Below the pieces are notes generated by a model. That model searched no databases, was not told the DNA's origin, and saw only the letters and a program-made list of their open reading frames with translations. The position numbers and the translations under genes were made by a program. This document shows, piece after piece, positions 39,865 to 49,692 of a DNA stretch of 64,000 nt (positions are counted from its first letter, which is position 1; each line of letters starts with the position of its first letter). The DNA comes from Hydrogenophaga taeniospiralis CCUG 15921 (GTDB lineage Bacteria; Pseudomonadota; Gammaproteobacteria; Burkholderiales; Burkholderiaceae_C): assembly GCF_001592305.1 (NCBI RefSeq), contig NZ_BCWR01000016.1, positions 62,001 to 126,000 on the forward strand, read 5' to 3'.

Positions 39865-40179
39865 GTGCTGCTGCATCGGCCCCGCTCACAGGACGCCGCC
39901 TTGACCATCCACACCGCTACCCCACCGCACCCGGACCACGCCGCACGCCAGCGCGTACCGTACGCACGCCGGCTGCGCCTGGTGGCTGCGCTGGGCCTGT
40001 CGTCCCTGCTGCTGGGGGGCTGTGCCGTGGTGGCCGTGGTCGATGTGGCCGCGTCGGCTGTGGTGGGCGTGGCCGGCCTCGCGGTGGACGCGGCGGTGGG
40101 CACGGCGCGCATTGGCGGCAAGATCATCGGCGCCGGCGCCGATGCGGCGCTGGACCCGGACGAACCCGAAGAGGAGTGA
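39865..40179 (+). CDS. Small putative lipoprotein
   Basis: Up to 104 residues. A hydrophobic segment ends in LLLGGC, a good lipobox, and the chain after it is Val/Ala/Gly-rich (VVAVVDVAASAVVGVAGLAVDAA), ending in an acidic tail (DPDEPEEE). If the GTG at 39865 is the start, the lipoprotein signal is unusually long. A TTG at 39901, with AGGA about 10 bases upstream, would give a more normal signal and is at least as likely. No function known. Lies between convergent and divergent housekeeping genes. Confidence 0.65.
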   Translation: MLLHRPRSQDAALTIHTATPPHPDHAARQRVPYARRLRLVAALGLSSLLLGGCAVVAVVDVAASAVVGVAGLAVDAAVGTARIGGKIIGAGADAALDPDEPEEE

Positions 40180-40222
40180 GGCGGAGCACGCCGTCGGCTT
40201 GCTCTGGGCGCCGCGCGGCGTC

Positions 40223-40990
40223 TCAGACGCGCCGGAACACCAGATCCCACACGCCATGGCCCAGCTTGAGGCCGCGGTTCTCGAATTTGGTCAGCGGCCG
40301 GTAGCCCGGCTTGGGCACATAGCCGTCGCTGTCGGGTGCGGCGGTGTTTTTCAGCAGCGGCTCGGCGCTCAGCACGGCCAGCATCTGCTGTGCGTAGGGC
40401 TCCCAGTCGGTGGCCAGGTGCAGGTAGCCGCCCGGCTTGAGGTGCCGCGCCAGCCGGTTGACGAACGGTGCCTGGATCAGGCGGCGCTTGTGGTGGCGGC
40501 TCTTGTGCCAGGGGTCGGGGAAGAAGATGTGCACGCCGTCCAGGCTGGCCTCGGGCAGCATGTGGTCCAGCACTTCGACCGCGTCGTGCCGGAAGATGCG
40601 GATGTTCTCCAGCCCTTGTTCGCCCACGAGCTTGAGCAGCGCGCCCACACCGGGCTCGTGCACTTCGCAGCACAGGAAGTTGTCGCCCGGGCGCACGGTG
40701 GCGATGTGGGCCGTGGCGCCCCCCATGCCAAAGCCGATTTCCATGATCAGCGGCGCCTCGCGGCCAAACGCCGCAGCCACGTCCAGTGGCTGATTGGCGT
40801 CGTAGTTCAGCAGAAAGCGGGGGCCGAATTGTTCGTAGGCGCGGGCCTGGCCCGGGCCGGTGCGCCCCGCGCGCAACACATAGCTCTTGATGACGCGCAT
40901 GTAGGGCACGCCTTCAGGCTTGGCGCGCTCGGCCTGGGCGGGCTCGTTGTGGTCGGGTTCTGCGGGGGAGGGCGGGCTGGAGGAGGTCAT
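40223..40990 (-). CDS. trmB: tRNA (guanine46-N7)-methyltransferase
   Basis: 255 residues, a typical TrmB with a 30-residue acidic N-terminal extension. The SAM site is in [20 protein letters not shown]. Family signatures [19 protein letters not shown] and [14 protein letters not shown] hold the residues that bind tRNA and SAM. It places m7G at position 46 of tRNA. The gene upstream (gluQ, same strand) also acts on tRNA and ends 90 bases before it, so a small tRNA-modification group is possible. Confidence 0.95.
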   Translation of the reverse strand: MTSSSPPSPAEPDHNEPAQAERAKPEGVPYMRVIKSYVLRAGRTGPGQARAYEQFGPRFLLNYDANQPLDVAAAFGREAPLIMEIGFGMGGATAHIATVRPGDNFLCCEVHEPGVGALLKLVGEQGLENIRIFRHDAVEVLDHMLPEASLDGVHIFFPDPWHKSRHHKRRLIQAPFVNRLARHLKPGGYLHLATDWEPYAQQMLAVLSAEPLLKNTAAPDSDGYVPKPGYRPLTKFENRGLKLGHGVWDLVFRRV

Positions 40991-41080
40991 GGCACGGCGG
41001 AAACAGGGTGCCAGATTGTAGGTGGCGGGGTTCGACCCCGATCCAGCCTCACGGATCGACAGACACGGTCGGCCGGCCCT

Positions 41081-41992
41081 TCACGGCCTCGCAGGACCTG
41101 CGCCGAACGTCCACGCCCCGACCCAGGAAGCCAGCGCCTGGCCCACGCTCCCGCTCGATCCGGGCAGGTCGAGGTGGGCGGCCGCCTGGTTCAGCGCCGC
41201 CACCGGATCGGCCAGATCCAGCGCCTGGGCGCCGTTCTGTTTGCTGAGCTTTTCGCCGTTGGCACCCCGCACCAGGGGCGTGTGCAGGTAGCCCGGCGTG
41301 GGCAGACCCAGCGCGCGCTGCAGCAGGATCTGGCGCGCGGTGTTGTCGCAAAGGTCTTCGCCACGCACCACCTGGGTGATGCCTTGCGCGGCGTCGTCCA
41401 CCACCACGGCGAGCTGGTAGGCCCAGAGGCCGTCGGCGCGTTTCAGGATGAAGTCGCCCACGTCGGTGGCGACGTTCTGCGTCTGGGGGCCCAGGCGGCG
41501 GTCGGTCCAGGCCACGTCGCCGGCGCTGGCGTCCAGCCAGAAACGCCAGGCGCGCGCCGTCTTGCCCTGCAGGCCGCCGTGCTCGGGGCGGCAGGTACCG
41601 GGGTAGACCGCGGCGTGGTGGCGTTCGCGGACCCGTCCCCGGGCCTGCAGGGCGGCTTCGATGTCTTTGCGCGAACAGCCGCAGGGGTAGGCCCGGCCGC
41701 TGGCGATGAGCGCGTCCAGCGCCTGCTGGTAGAGCGCACCGCGCTGCGACTGCCAGACCACCGCTTCGTCGCTCACCAGACCACAGGTGGCGAGCTGTTG
41801 CAGGATGAGCTGGTCGGCGCCGGGCACGCAGCGCGGGGTGTCCACGTCCTCGATGCGCACGAGCCACACGCCGCCGTGGGCCCGGGCGTCGAGCCAACTG
41901 GCCAGCGCCGCGACCAGCGAGCCCGCGTGCAGCGGGCCGGTGGGGGAGGGCGCGAAGCGCCCGCGGTAGGACGAAGCAACCGACAAAGCCAT
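41081..41992 (-). CDS. gluQ: Glutamyl-Q tRNA(Asp) synthetase
   Basis: 303 residues from [20 protein letters not shown]. The upstream open frame is a shadow. GluQRS lacks the anticodon-binding domain of GluRS and matches this length. Motifs: HIGH-like [19 protein letters not shown]; zinc ligands in [11 protein letters not shown] plus [11 protein letters not shown]; and [11 protein letters not shown], the KMSKS-like loop. It attaches glutamate to queuosine at the wobble base of tRNA-Asp. REP-like copy C lies between it and the upstream FAD enzyme gene. Confidence 0.94.
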   Translation of the reverse strand: MALSVASSYRGRFAPSPTGPLHAGSLVAALASWLDARAHGGVWLVRIEDVDTPRCVPGADQLILQQLATCGLVSDEAVVWQSQRGALYQQALDALIASGRAYPCGCSRKDIEAALQARGRVRERHHAAVYPGTCRPEHGGLQGKTARAWRFWLDASAGDVAWTDRRLGPQTQNVATDVGDFILKRADGLWAYQLAVVVDDAAQGITQVVRGEDLCDNTARQILLQRALGLPTPGYLHTPLVRGANGEKLSKQNGAQALDLADPVAALNQAAAHLDLPGSSGSVGQALASWVGAWTFGAGPARP

Positions 41993-42020
41993 GTACTCGG
42001 AGCGCGTGTCTGTGCCAGCA

Positions 42021-42093
42021 CACACCGCGGGACTGGCTTCGCCAGACCGCTGGTGTGGTCCCCGGGGGGGAATCGCGCAGCGGCGCAGGGGGG
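42021..42093 (-). repeat. REP-like intergenic hairpin repeat, copy C
   Basis: Directly follows the stop of the FAD oxidoreductase gene on the minus strand. It has CCCCCCTGCGCCGCTGCGCG, a C-run/G-run region near 42060-42070 and CTGGC-TTC-GCCAG at 42033-42045. It is shorter than copy A but has the same order of parts. Confidence 0.72.
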
Positions 42094-43257
42094 TCAAATC
42101 ATTGCGAGCGCGAGTTCCAGTCCGGAGACGAAGGCGTCTTCCACCCGGTGGCCCAGGCACCAGTCGCCGCACAGGCCGATGCCCAGCGCCTTGTCGTAGG
42201 CGTAGGGCTGGCCCAGCGGCACCTGGGTCTGCGCGAAGCGCCAGCGGTGCGCCTCGGCATGGGTCGGGGTGGCGCGGATGCCTGTGATCTCGGCGAAGCC
42301 TTTGAGCAGTTTGGCCTTGACGCGCTCTTCGTCGTCTTCCAGGTGCTTGGACGACCAGGTGGGGCTGGCCTGGATGGTCCAGCGTTCGATAGGCTCGCGC
42401 CGCGGCTTGCTGCTCTCGCGGGCGAGCCAGCTGATGCGGTGGTGGGTACTGCGCGCGGCGTTCCACTGGGGCCCGAGGTGGGGCAGGCCTGGCTGCATGG
42501 CGTTGGGGTAGGCCACCATCAGCGTCCAGCAGGGCGCCACCTGCACGCCGGCCAGACTCTGGCGCAGGGTGGGGGCGTGGCCGGAGACCAGCAGCAGGTC
42601 GTGGGCCTGCGGGTGTGGCATGGCCAGCACGATCTGGTCAAAGCCACCGAGCACGTTCTGGCCGCCGTCGCTGTCCTCGGCGCGCAGTTGCCACTGCTCG
42701 GGGTTCAGCACGTCACGCTCGATGTGGGTGACGCGGGTTCCGGTGAAGGTGCGGGCGGTCAGGTTGCCGTGCAGTTCGGGGTGCACCAGGGGCTGCGCCC
42801 AGTGCTCGACCAGAGCGCTCATGCCGGGCGCTGCGACGAAATGTGGCTCGGTGGGCGGTGGGGCACTGGCCAGCACGTGGCCAAACGCGTCGAGCACGCG
42901 CACGGTGTTGGCGCTCCAGGGGCGCACCACGTCTTGTGCCGGGAGCAGGGCGGTGGCGAAGCGCTTGTCGCGCACCGTGAAGTATTGCGTGCCATGGTCA
43001 AAACCACCGAACTCGGTGCGCCGTGTGGCCATGCGCCCGCCCAGGTTGCGGCTCTTTTCGAACAGCGTGACGCGGTGCCCGGCCTGCAGCAGGGTGCGCG
43101 CGCAGGCCACGCCCGCCATGCCCGCGCCCACCACGGCGATGTGGCGGGGTGCTTTGGGCACGGGTGCGGCCGCAGAGGCCTTCGCCGCGCTCTTGCGGGC
43201 GGGGGCTGCTGCAGTGGGGGCGGTGGCTTTGGAGCGTCTGGTCTTGTTGTTGTTCAT
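42094..43257 (-). CDS. FAD/NAD(P)-dependent oxidoreductase (renalase-like)
   Basis: 387 residues from [15 protein letters not shown]. The first 40 residues are Lys/Ala/Pro-rich, probably disordered, and may be an extension. The Rossmann FAD site is at about 40-75: [22 protein letters not shown] then [15 protein letters not shown]. The FAD-contact [13 protein letters not shown] and a C-terminal [21 protein letters not shown] (second FAD motif) fit renalase and similar amine-oxidase-fold proteins. Substrate unknown. REP-like repeat C follows the stop. Confidence 0.87.
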   Translation of the reverse strand: MNNNKTRRSKATAPTAAAPARKSAAKASAAAPVPKAPRHIAVVGAGMAGVACARTLLQAGHRVTLFEKSRNLGGRMATRRTEFGGFDHGTQYFTVRDKRFATALLPAQDVVRPWSANTVRVLDAFGHVLASAPPPTEPHFVAAPGMSALVEHWAQPLVHPELHGNLTARTFTGTRVTHIERDVLNPEQWQLRAEDSDGGQNVLGGFDQIVLAMPHPQAHDLLLVSGHAPTLRQSLAGVQVAPCWTLMVAYPNAMQPGLPHLGPQWNAARSTHHRISWLARESSKPRREPIERWTIQASPTWSSKHLEDDEERVKAKLLKGFAEITGIRATPTHAEAHRWRFAQTQVPLGQPYAYDKALGIGLCGDWCLGHRVEDAFVSGLELALAMI

Positions 43258-43328
43258 GGCTCGTGTGCGGTGGGTGGATGGGATGCCTGACTTTATCAGT
43301 CCTGCCGCTGCCGACAGCCCCGTTTGGA

Positions 43329-44279
43329 TCAAGTGAGGTGGTGGTTTTCCAGCAGGGCGGCGCGGGTGGTCGGGTGCTGCAACTGGTCGAGCCACCAGCG
43401 CAGGGCCTGGCCGGCGTCGGCGGCGGAGCGTGGGCGACGCCAGGCGTAGGCCAGGCGGATCGTGTGGTTGGGCCGTTGCGCCATGGTCTTGACCACCAGC
43501 AGCCCGGCGGTGATGTAGGGCTGTGCCATCGGCTGGGGCAGGAAGCCGCCGCCCATGCCGCGCAGCTGGGCTTCCAGCTTGTGCCGCATGGTGGGCACGG
43601 TGAGCACCTCCTGGCCGGGCAGCAGGTTGTAGGTCTGGCCCGCGCCGCGCACGGTGCTGTCGGCCACGGCCACCGCGCGGTGGTGGCGCAGATCGTCGTC
43701 GCACAGCGGGTGCTCCACGGCGGCCAGCGGGTGGTGCGGCGCCACGGCATAGACGAACCGCAGCGGCCCCAGTGGCGCGGTCTGGATCTCGGGCAGCGAG
43801 ATTTCGGCGAACACCCCCAGCGCCAGATCGGCCTGGCCGCTTTGCAGGGCTTCCATGGTGCCCGAGAGCGTTTCGGCGCGCAGCTTCAGCCGCGTGGGCG
43901 CACCGGTGGCGTAGAAGGCCTCGCACAGCTCGAACTGCGTGGCGTGGGAAATGATGGCGTCGGCGGCGATGGTGAGCTGGGGTTCCCAGCCGGTGGCCAC
44001 GCGCTTGACCCGCTGAGCCACGGCGTCGAGCTCGTCGAGCAGGTACTGGCCGGCGCGCAGCAGTTCGGCCCCGGCGGGGGTGAGCTGGGCACGCCGCGCG
44101 CTGCGGTCGAACAGCAGCACGTCCAGCGCGTCCTCGATCTGGCGCACGCGGTAGGTGAGGGCGCTGGGCACCATGCCGAGTTCACGCGCGGCGGCGGCCA
44201 TGCTGCCCAGCCGCGCCACGGCTTCGAGCAGGCCCAGGTTCTCGGGCGAAAGGGCGGAACGCGGGGTCGGGCTGGCCAT
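43329..44279 (-). CDS. LysR-family transcriptional regulator (pirin/DoxX operon)
   Basis: 316 residues. The winged helix (about 12-70) contains LLEAVARLGSMAAAARELGM and a TYRVRQIEDALDVLLFDR wing; an effector domain follows (about 95-300). It is divergent from the pirin-DoxX-flavodoxin genes across 147 bases that hold a good inverted repeat at 44295-44317, so it probably controls that operon. LysR proteins beside such sets often respond to quinone or electrophile stress; the inducer here is inferred only. Confidence 0.92.
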   Translation of the reverse strand: MASPTPRSALSPENLGLLEAVARLGSMAAAARELGMVPSALTYRVRQIEDALDVLLFDRSARRAQLTPAGAELLRAGQYLLDELDAVAQRVKRVATGWEPQLTIAADAIISHATQFELCEAFYATGAPTRLKLRAETLSGTMEALQSGQADLALGVFAEISLPEIQTAPLGPLRFVYAVAPHHPLAAVEHPLCDDDLRHHRAVAVADSTVRGAGQTYNLLPGQEVLTVPTMRHKLEAQLRGMGGGFLPQPMAQPYITAGLLVVKTMAQRPNHTIRLAYAWRRPRSAADAGQALRWWLDQLQHPTTRAALLENHHLT

Positions 44280-44294
44280 GGTTTTTTTGGGTCA

Positions 44295-44317
44295 ATGATT
44301 CAATTGGTTTGAATGAT
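44295..44317. promoter_or_regulatory. LysR-type operator
   Basis: Arms ATGATTCAA and TTGAATGAT (one mismatch) flank a TTGGT centre, including the ATTCAA/TTGAAT core of T-N11-A type. It lies 16 bases upstream of the lysR start and 110 bases upstream of the pirin gene, a suitable place for a divergent LysR site. Confidence 0.65.
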
Positions 44318-44426
44318 GCCATCAAAACCATGCAAACCGCACGGGGGGTCAGGCGCCCACAATTCATCCATGCCAGCCCACCAACCCAAGGTGGCCGCTG
44401 GTCAACCCAGATGAAAGGACGTCACC

Positions 44427-45128
44427 ATGATGCAGATTCGACGCTCGCAGGAACGTGGTCAGGCCGATCACGGCTGGCTCAAGAGCCACCACTCGTTTTC
44501 GTTCGCGGGCTACTACGACCCGGCCTGGATGGGCTGGGGCAACCTGCGCGTGATCAACGAAGACCGCATCGCCCCGGGCACCGGCTTCGGCACGCACGGC
44601 CACCGCGACATGGAGATCATCAGCTACGTGCTCGAAGGCAGCCTGGCCCACAAGGACAGCATGGGCAACGTCAAGGCCATTCCGCCCGGTGACGTCCAGC
44701 GCATGAGCGCGGGCCGCGGCGTGATGCACAGCGAGTTCAACCACGCGCCCAACAGCACCACGCATTTCCTGCAGATCTGGATCGAGCCCAACGTGACCGG
44801 CATCGAGCCGGGCTACGAGCAGAAGCGTTTTGCGGATGAGGAAAAGCGAGGCCAGCTGCGGCTCGTGGCCTCCGGCGACGGCGCCCAGGGCTCGGTCACC
44901 ATCCACGCCGATGCGGCCATGTACGCCGGCTTGTTCGATGGCGACGAGCAGGCGGAACTTCCGCTGAATCCAGCGCGCAAAGCCTATGTGCACCTGGTGC
45001 GCGGTGCTCTGGAGGTGAATGGCCAGCGTCTGCAGGGCGGCGACGCCGCGGTGCTGGCCGGCGACAGCCTTCTCTCGCTGGCCCACGGCGAAGACGCCGA
45101 GGTGCTGGTGTTCGATCTTGCGTCCTGA
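44427..45128 (+). CDS. Pirin-family protein (YhhW-type)
   Basis: 233 residues. N-terminal cupin motifs carry FGTHGHRDMEIISYVLEG with metal-binding His and Glu, then DVQRMSAGRGVMHSEFN with further ligands. The C-terminal cupin half (about 145-230) completes the pirin bicupin. E. coli YhhW, of this type, has quercetin 2,3-dioxygenase activity; the physiological substrate is not known. AAAGGA lies 8-13 bases upstream of ATG. First in a pirin-DoxX-flavodoxin operon with spacers of 45 and 70 bases. Confidence 0.92.
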   Translation: MMQIRRSQERGQADHGWLKSHHSFSFAGYYDPAWMGWGNLRVINEDRIAPGTGFGTHGHRDMEIISYVLEGSLAHKDSMGNVKAIPPGDVQRMSAGRGVMHSEFNHAPNSTTHFLQIWIEPNVTGIEPGYEQKRFADEEKRGQLRLVASGDGAQGSVTIHADAAMYAGLFDGDEQAELPLNPARKAYVHLVRGALEVNGQRLQGGDAAVLAGDSLLSLAHGEDAEVLVFDLAS

Positions 45129-45173
45129 CATCCCGTCCGTTCTTTTTCAACTGCTTACCTGAGGAGTGTTTCC

Positions 45174-45584
45174 ATGCTTTCAACTCTGCAAAATCCCCTG
45201 GCCCTGATCGGCCGCATCCTGCTGGCCGTGCTGTTTGTGCCGGCTGGTTTCGGCAAGATCGCCGGCTTCAGCGGCACCGTGGGCTACGCGGCCTCCATGG
45301 GCATGCCGCTGCCCACGGTGGGCGTGGCCGCCGCGCTGGCGATCGAGCTGCTGGGCGGGCTGGCGCTGCTGGTTGGGTTCGGCACCCGTTGGGTGGCCCT
45401 GGCCCTGGCGGTGTTCACGCTGGTGGCCAGCTTCTTCTTCCACGCCTACTGGTCATTGCCGGCCGAGCAGCAGATGATGCAGCAGCTGATGTTCTTCAAG
45501 AACGTCGCCATCACCGGCGGTCTGCTGGCCTTCGTGGCTTTCGGTGCCGGCGCGTTCAGCCTGGACGGGCGCCGCAAGGGCTGA
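45174..45584 (+). CDS. DoxX-family membrane protein
   Basis: 136 residues with four membrane helices (about 10-30, 48-68, 72-94, 106-126). DoxX motifs: GRILLAVLFVPAGFGKIAGF in helix 1 and ALAIELLGGLALLVGFGTRW. Members join quinone-linked electron transfer or thiol metabolism, and often neighbour pirin and redox genes, as here. GAGGAG precedes ATG. The protein stays in the inner membrane. Confidence 0.9.
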   Translation: MLSTLQNPLALIGRILLAVLFVPAGFGKIAGFSGTVGYAASMGMPLPTVGVAAALAIELLGGLALLVGFGTRWVALALAVFTLVASFFFHAYWSLPAEQQMMQQLMFFKNVAITGGLLAFVAFGAGAFSLDGRRKG

Positions 45585-45654
45585 GAGCCGCCACGGCTTC
45601 ACCGCATTTCAACCACCCGCGCGGCATGCCGCGCATTCCTACTGGAGGTTTCAG

Positions 45655-46212
45655 ATGTCCAAAGTTGTCGTTGTCTACCACTCGGGCTATGGCCACACCC
45701 AGCGCATGGCGCAATCGGTGGCCGAAGGCGCCAACGCCGAACTCATCGCGATCGATGCCGACGGCAACCTGCCGGAGGGCGGCTGGGAAGCGCTGGCCGC
45801 GGCCGACGCGATCATCATGGGTTCGCCCACCTACATGGGCAGCGTGAGCTGGCAGTTCAAGAAATTCGCCGATGCGTCCAGCAAACCCTGGTTTTCCCAG
45901 CAATGGAAAGACAAGATCGCGGCCGGTTTCACCAACAGCGCCGGCATGAACGGCGACAAGCTGTCCACGCTGCACTACCTGTTCACCCTGGCCATGCAAC
46001 ACGGCATGATCTGGGTGAGCCAGGGCCTCATGCCCAGCAACACCAAGGCCGCGCAGCGCAACGACGTGAACTACCTGGTGTCGTACAGCGGCGCGATCGC
46101 ACAAAGCCCGTCGGACGCAAGCGCCAACGAGATGCTGCCCGGCGACCTGGAAACCGCGCGCCAGTTTGGCGAGCGCGTGGCGGCCATCGCAGCCAGGTTC
46201 ACCAAGGCCTGA
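45655..46212 (+). CDS. Flavodoxin-fold NAD(P)H oxidoreductase (WrbA-like)
   Basis: 185 residues from MSKVVVVYHSGYGHTQRMA; the upstream open part has no ribosome site, while GGAGG precedes this ATG. The FMN phosphate site is YHSGYGHTQRMAQ, followed by IIMGSPTYMGSVSWQFKKF and a later conserved region with AGFTNSAGMNGDK. It resembles WrbA quinone reductases but is shorter, without the WrbA tetramer insert as far as I can tell. It probably reduces quinones by two electrons. Third gene in the pirin operon. Confidence 0.85.
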   Translation: MSKVVVVYHSGYGHTQRMAQSVAEGANAELIAIDADGNLPEGGWEALAAADAIIMGSPTYMGSVSWQFKKFADASSKPWFSQQWKDKIAAGFTNSAGMNGDKLSTLHYLFTLAMQHGMIWVSQGLMPSNTKAAQRNDVNYLVSYSGAIAQSPSDASANEMLPGDLETARQFGERVAAIAARFTKA

Positions 46213-46241
46213 GACCACCGGAGCCGTCGTACCATCGGCGT

Positions 46242-46937
46242 ATGAAGGTTCTCAGCATCATTCCCTGGGCCGACTGGCTGGCGCTGGTCGGTTTTTTTGC
46301 CTTGTGGATCGGGTACGCGTGGTTCGCTCGCGTGTGGGGTCGCAGTCGCGCGTCGCTGCTGGCCACCACCAATCGGTACCGTGCCTACTGGATGCTGCAG
46401 GCCACCTCGCGCGACCCGCGCATGCTCGACGGCGTCATCACGCAAACGCTCTCGCACACGCCCTCGTTCTTCTCGTCCACGTCCATCCTGGTCATCGGGG
46501 GTCTGTTTGCTCTGCTCGGCACCACCGACAAGGCCACCGAGCTGATGAGCGAAATCCCGTTCGCCCAGGCCACGTCGCTGATCGTGTTCGAGTTCAAGAT
46601 CCTGGTGCTGGTGGCGATCTTCGTCTACGCCTTCTTCCGATTTTCCTGGTGCATGAGGCAGTACACCTTCGTGGCGCTGATCATTGGGTCCATGCCGCCG
46701 CCGGAGGACTTCGAATCGGGCAAGTTCGACCGCCAGCAGTACGCCGACCGGGCGGCCGCCATGGTGGGAGCCGCCGCTGAAACCTTCAACGATGGCTTGC
46801 GCGCGTACTACTTTTCGTTCGCGGCGTTGGCCTGGTTCGTTTCACCGTTGGCCATGGTGCTCGGCACGCTGGCGGTGGTGGCGATCCTCTACAGCCGGGA
46901 GTTCCGCTCCGAGGTGCTGCACGTGCTGCGGGACTGA
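46242..46937 (+). CDS. DUF599-family membrane protein
   Basis: 231 residues from MKVLSIIPWADWL. Four membrane segments are evident: about 8-26, 78-97, 110-132 and 190-215. Between segments 3 and 4, RFSWCMRQYTFVALIIGSMP and a loop with ETFNDGLRAYYFSFAALAWF match DUF599 as I recall it. Function unknown. It starts 29 bases after the flavodoxin gene and may belong to that operon or stand alone. It is convergent with the PAP2 gene. Confidence 0.8.
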   Translation: MKVLSIIPWADWLALVGFFALWIGYAWFARVWGRSRASLLATTNRYRAYWMLQATSRDPRMLDGVITQTLSHTPSFFSSTSILVIGGLFALLGTTDKATELMSEIPFAQATSLIVFEFKILVLVAIFVYAFFRFSWCMRQYTFVALIIGSMPPPEDFESGKFDRQQYADRAAAMVGAAAETFNDGLRAYYFSFAALAWFVSPLAMVLGTLAVVAILYSREFRSEVLHVLRD

Positions 46938-46956
46938 CGCCCCGAAGACCGGGGGG

Positions 46957-47619
46957 TCACGCCAGGGTCAGCGCCCGGCGTTTGCGGCCCGGATACAGCG
47001 ACGCTGCGGCAAAGGCCACGCCCACGACCGCGCCACTGAGTGCATCGATGGCGACGTGTTGCAAAGTTGCGATGGTCGACCAGATGATGGCAACGCAATG
47101 TATTGCGCTGATCCATCGCAATAGCCGGGGAGCATTCATTTCCCGGAATATCCGGTCGAGCCAGAATGCCGAAAATACCGCCGATGCCACATGCAATGAA
47201 GGGCAGGCATTGCCGGAGGCATCAATACCCTTGATCATGGCCAATCCTGGGTAATCCTTCCAGTCAATGCCGAAATCGGGTGTGCGGGTGGGGAAAACCC
47301 AGAATATCGCCAGGCAGAACAGGCACAGCAGGGCGATCCACAGGCCAAACAGCAGCAGGGTGCGCAGGTCTTTCATCAGGGCCGGTGGAAGCGAGACATA
47401 GACCCAGAGCGAGGCGTAGATGGGGAAGGCAGCCGGAACGAAACCGATCCAGTGGTCCAACCAGATGGCCGGCACGACCACCGGTGTTTGGGTGGGATTG
47501 TTGAGAATCGTGAAATAGGCCCAGAAGAACAGCGTCATGAATGCCGTGGTTCCCAATGATTTGAGAGGCCAGAGAATGATCAGGCGCTTAAAGAATTCAC
47601 GATGCCAGCTGGATTCCAT
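46957..47619 (-). CDS. PAP2-superfamily membrane phosphatase
   Basis: 220 residues with five or six membrane segments. The acid-phosphatase signature is partial: CPSLHVASAVFSAFWLDRIF holds motif 2 (PS-x-H), and LQHVAIDALSGAVVGV holds motif 3 (H-x-x-x-D). A motif 1 K-x6-RP is not obvious, although KDYPGLAMIKG lies in its place. These proteins hydrolyse lipid phosphates such as undecaprenyl pyrophosphate or phosphatidate, or form inositol-type lipids. Codons are less GC-rich than neighbours. It is divergent from the polyene cluster across an AT-richer spacer. Confidence 0.85.
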   Translation of the reverse strand: MESSWHREFFKRLIILWPLKSLGTTAFMTLFFWAYFTILNNPTQTPVVVPAIWLDHWIGFVPAAFPIYASLWVYVSLPPALMKDLRTLLLFGLWIALLCLFCLAIFWVFPTRTPDFGIDWKDYPGLAMIKGIDASGNACPSLHVASAVFSAFWLDRIFREMNAPRLLRWISAIHCVAIIWSTIATLQHVAIDALSGAVVGVAFAAASLYPGRKRRALTLA

Positions 47620-47646
47620 TGTTTGGTTTCATTCAATTTCAGGTCA

Positions 47647-47663
47647 AATGGGCTTGGCCCATT
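47647..47663. promoter_or_regulatory. Inverted repeat in the PAP2 / polyene-cluster spacer
   Basis: AATGGGC-TTG-GCCCATT is a perfect seven-base inverted repeat in an AT-rich spacer where almost all other DNA is GC-rich. It may bind a regulator or form a hairpin. A TACAAT box at 47753-47758, about 130 bases before the ACP gene, could be a promoter -10; no matching -35 is clear. Confidence 0.35.
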
Positions 47664-47890
47664 GAATATCAAGGTGTTCATGATCCATTGCGCTATCACG
47701 CGGCATTGGAAATGCATCATAACTGCCCGGGCGGTCGAATATTTCCGGGATGTACAATCACCCGAGGATAAACGCGCTCGGGCGTCGCGGTGTGCTGCAC
47801 GCCGGAAGACCGTTGCAAGGCGGGCTGAGCGACAGCGGGCCGTGCGTTGCCAGGGACAGAGGCGGCAGTGCCTCGCATGACATGTGTGCA

Positions 47891-48132
47891 ATGGACTCGA
47901 CTGAACTGATACAAAAATTCCTCCAGGACCGCCTGGGCACCGCGCCTGAAAGCATCGTTCCCGGCGCACGGCTGGCCGATCTGGGTCTGGACTCCTTGAT
48001 GCTGGCCGAGCTGATGTTCGAGGCCGAGGATCGGTTCGCGATCTCGATCCCCTCCGACCTGCAACTGCCCAACACGGTTGGCGACATGACGGCCCTGATC
48101 GACACGCTGCTCGCCTCCAAAGCCTCGGCATC

Positions 48133-48136
<4 letters not shown>
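47891..48136 (+). CDS. Acyl carrier protein 1 (polyene cluster)
   Basis: 81 residues. The phosphopantetheine Ser35 lies in DLGLDSLMLAELM. The helix pattern is typical for a carrier protein of type II synthases. I chose MDSTELIQKF; an ATG three codons earlier is possible, and neither has a strong ribosome site. It is the first gene of the plus-strand polyene unit and overlaps the first ketosynthase by ATGA. It probably carries the growing polyene or its starter acid, as ApeE/ApeF do in aryl polyene systems. Confidence 0.88.
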
Positions 48137-49398
<1,262 letters not shown>

Positions 49399-49407
49399 AG
49401 AGTTGCC

Positions 49408-49692
49408 ATGTCTGATACCCCTGTTTCCGCTTCCTTCGACGACCTCATGAGCGAGGTCGCGGGCCTGATCGTCGAGGCCCTGAACCTGGACGTCCAGCCC
49501 CACGAGGTGCAGCCCGACGACCCGCTCTATGGTGATGGTCTGGGTCTGGACTCGATCGACATGCTGGAGATCGCCCTGGTGATCTCCAAGCGTTTTGGTT
49601 TCCAGTTGCGCTCGGACAACGAGAACAACGAGCAGATCTTTTCGTCCTTGCGGGCCCTGTGCACGCACATCGCCAGCCAGCGCACCAAATGA
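49408..49692 (+). CDS. Acyl carrier protein 2 (polyene cluster)
   Basis: 94 residues. Ser49 in GDGLGLDSIDMLEIALVI is the attachment point of the pantetheine arm. It is longer than ACP 1 at the N-terminus and differs in sequence, so the two carriers probably work at different steps, as in other aryl polyene clusters with two ACPs. The last codons overlap the start of the COG4648-type membrane protein (ATGA). Confidence 0.93.
   Translation: MSDTPVSASFDDLMSEVAGLIVEALNLDVQPHEVQPDDPLYGDGLGLDSIDMLEIALVISKRFGFQLRSDNENNEQIFSSLRALCTHIASQRTK

Noticed and set aside
41024..41040. tRNA T-arm-like GGGGTTCGACCCC segment
   Set aside because: The loop is five bases, not seven, and no acceptor, D or anticodon arms can be folded around it; it is a small hairpin between gluQ and trmB.
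45619..45634. Palindrome GCGCGGCATGCCGCGC before the flavodoxin gene
   Set aside because: The two-base loop is too tight for a normal hairpin, it has no T run, and it lies within an apparent operon; chance in GC-rich DNA is likely.
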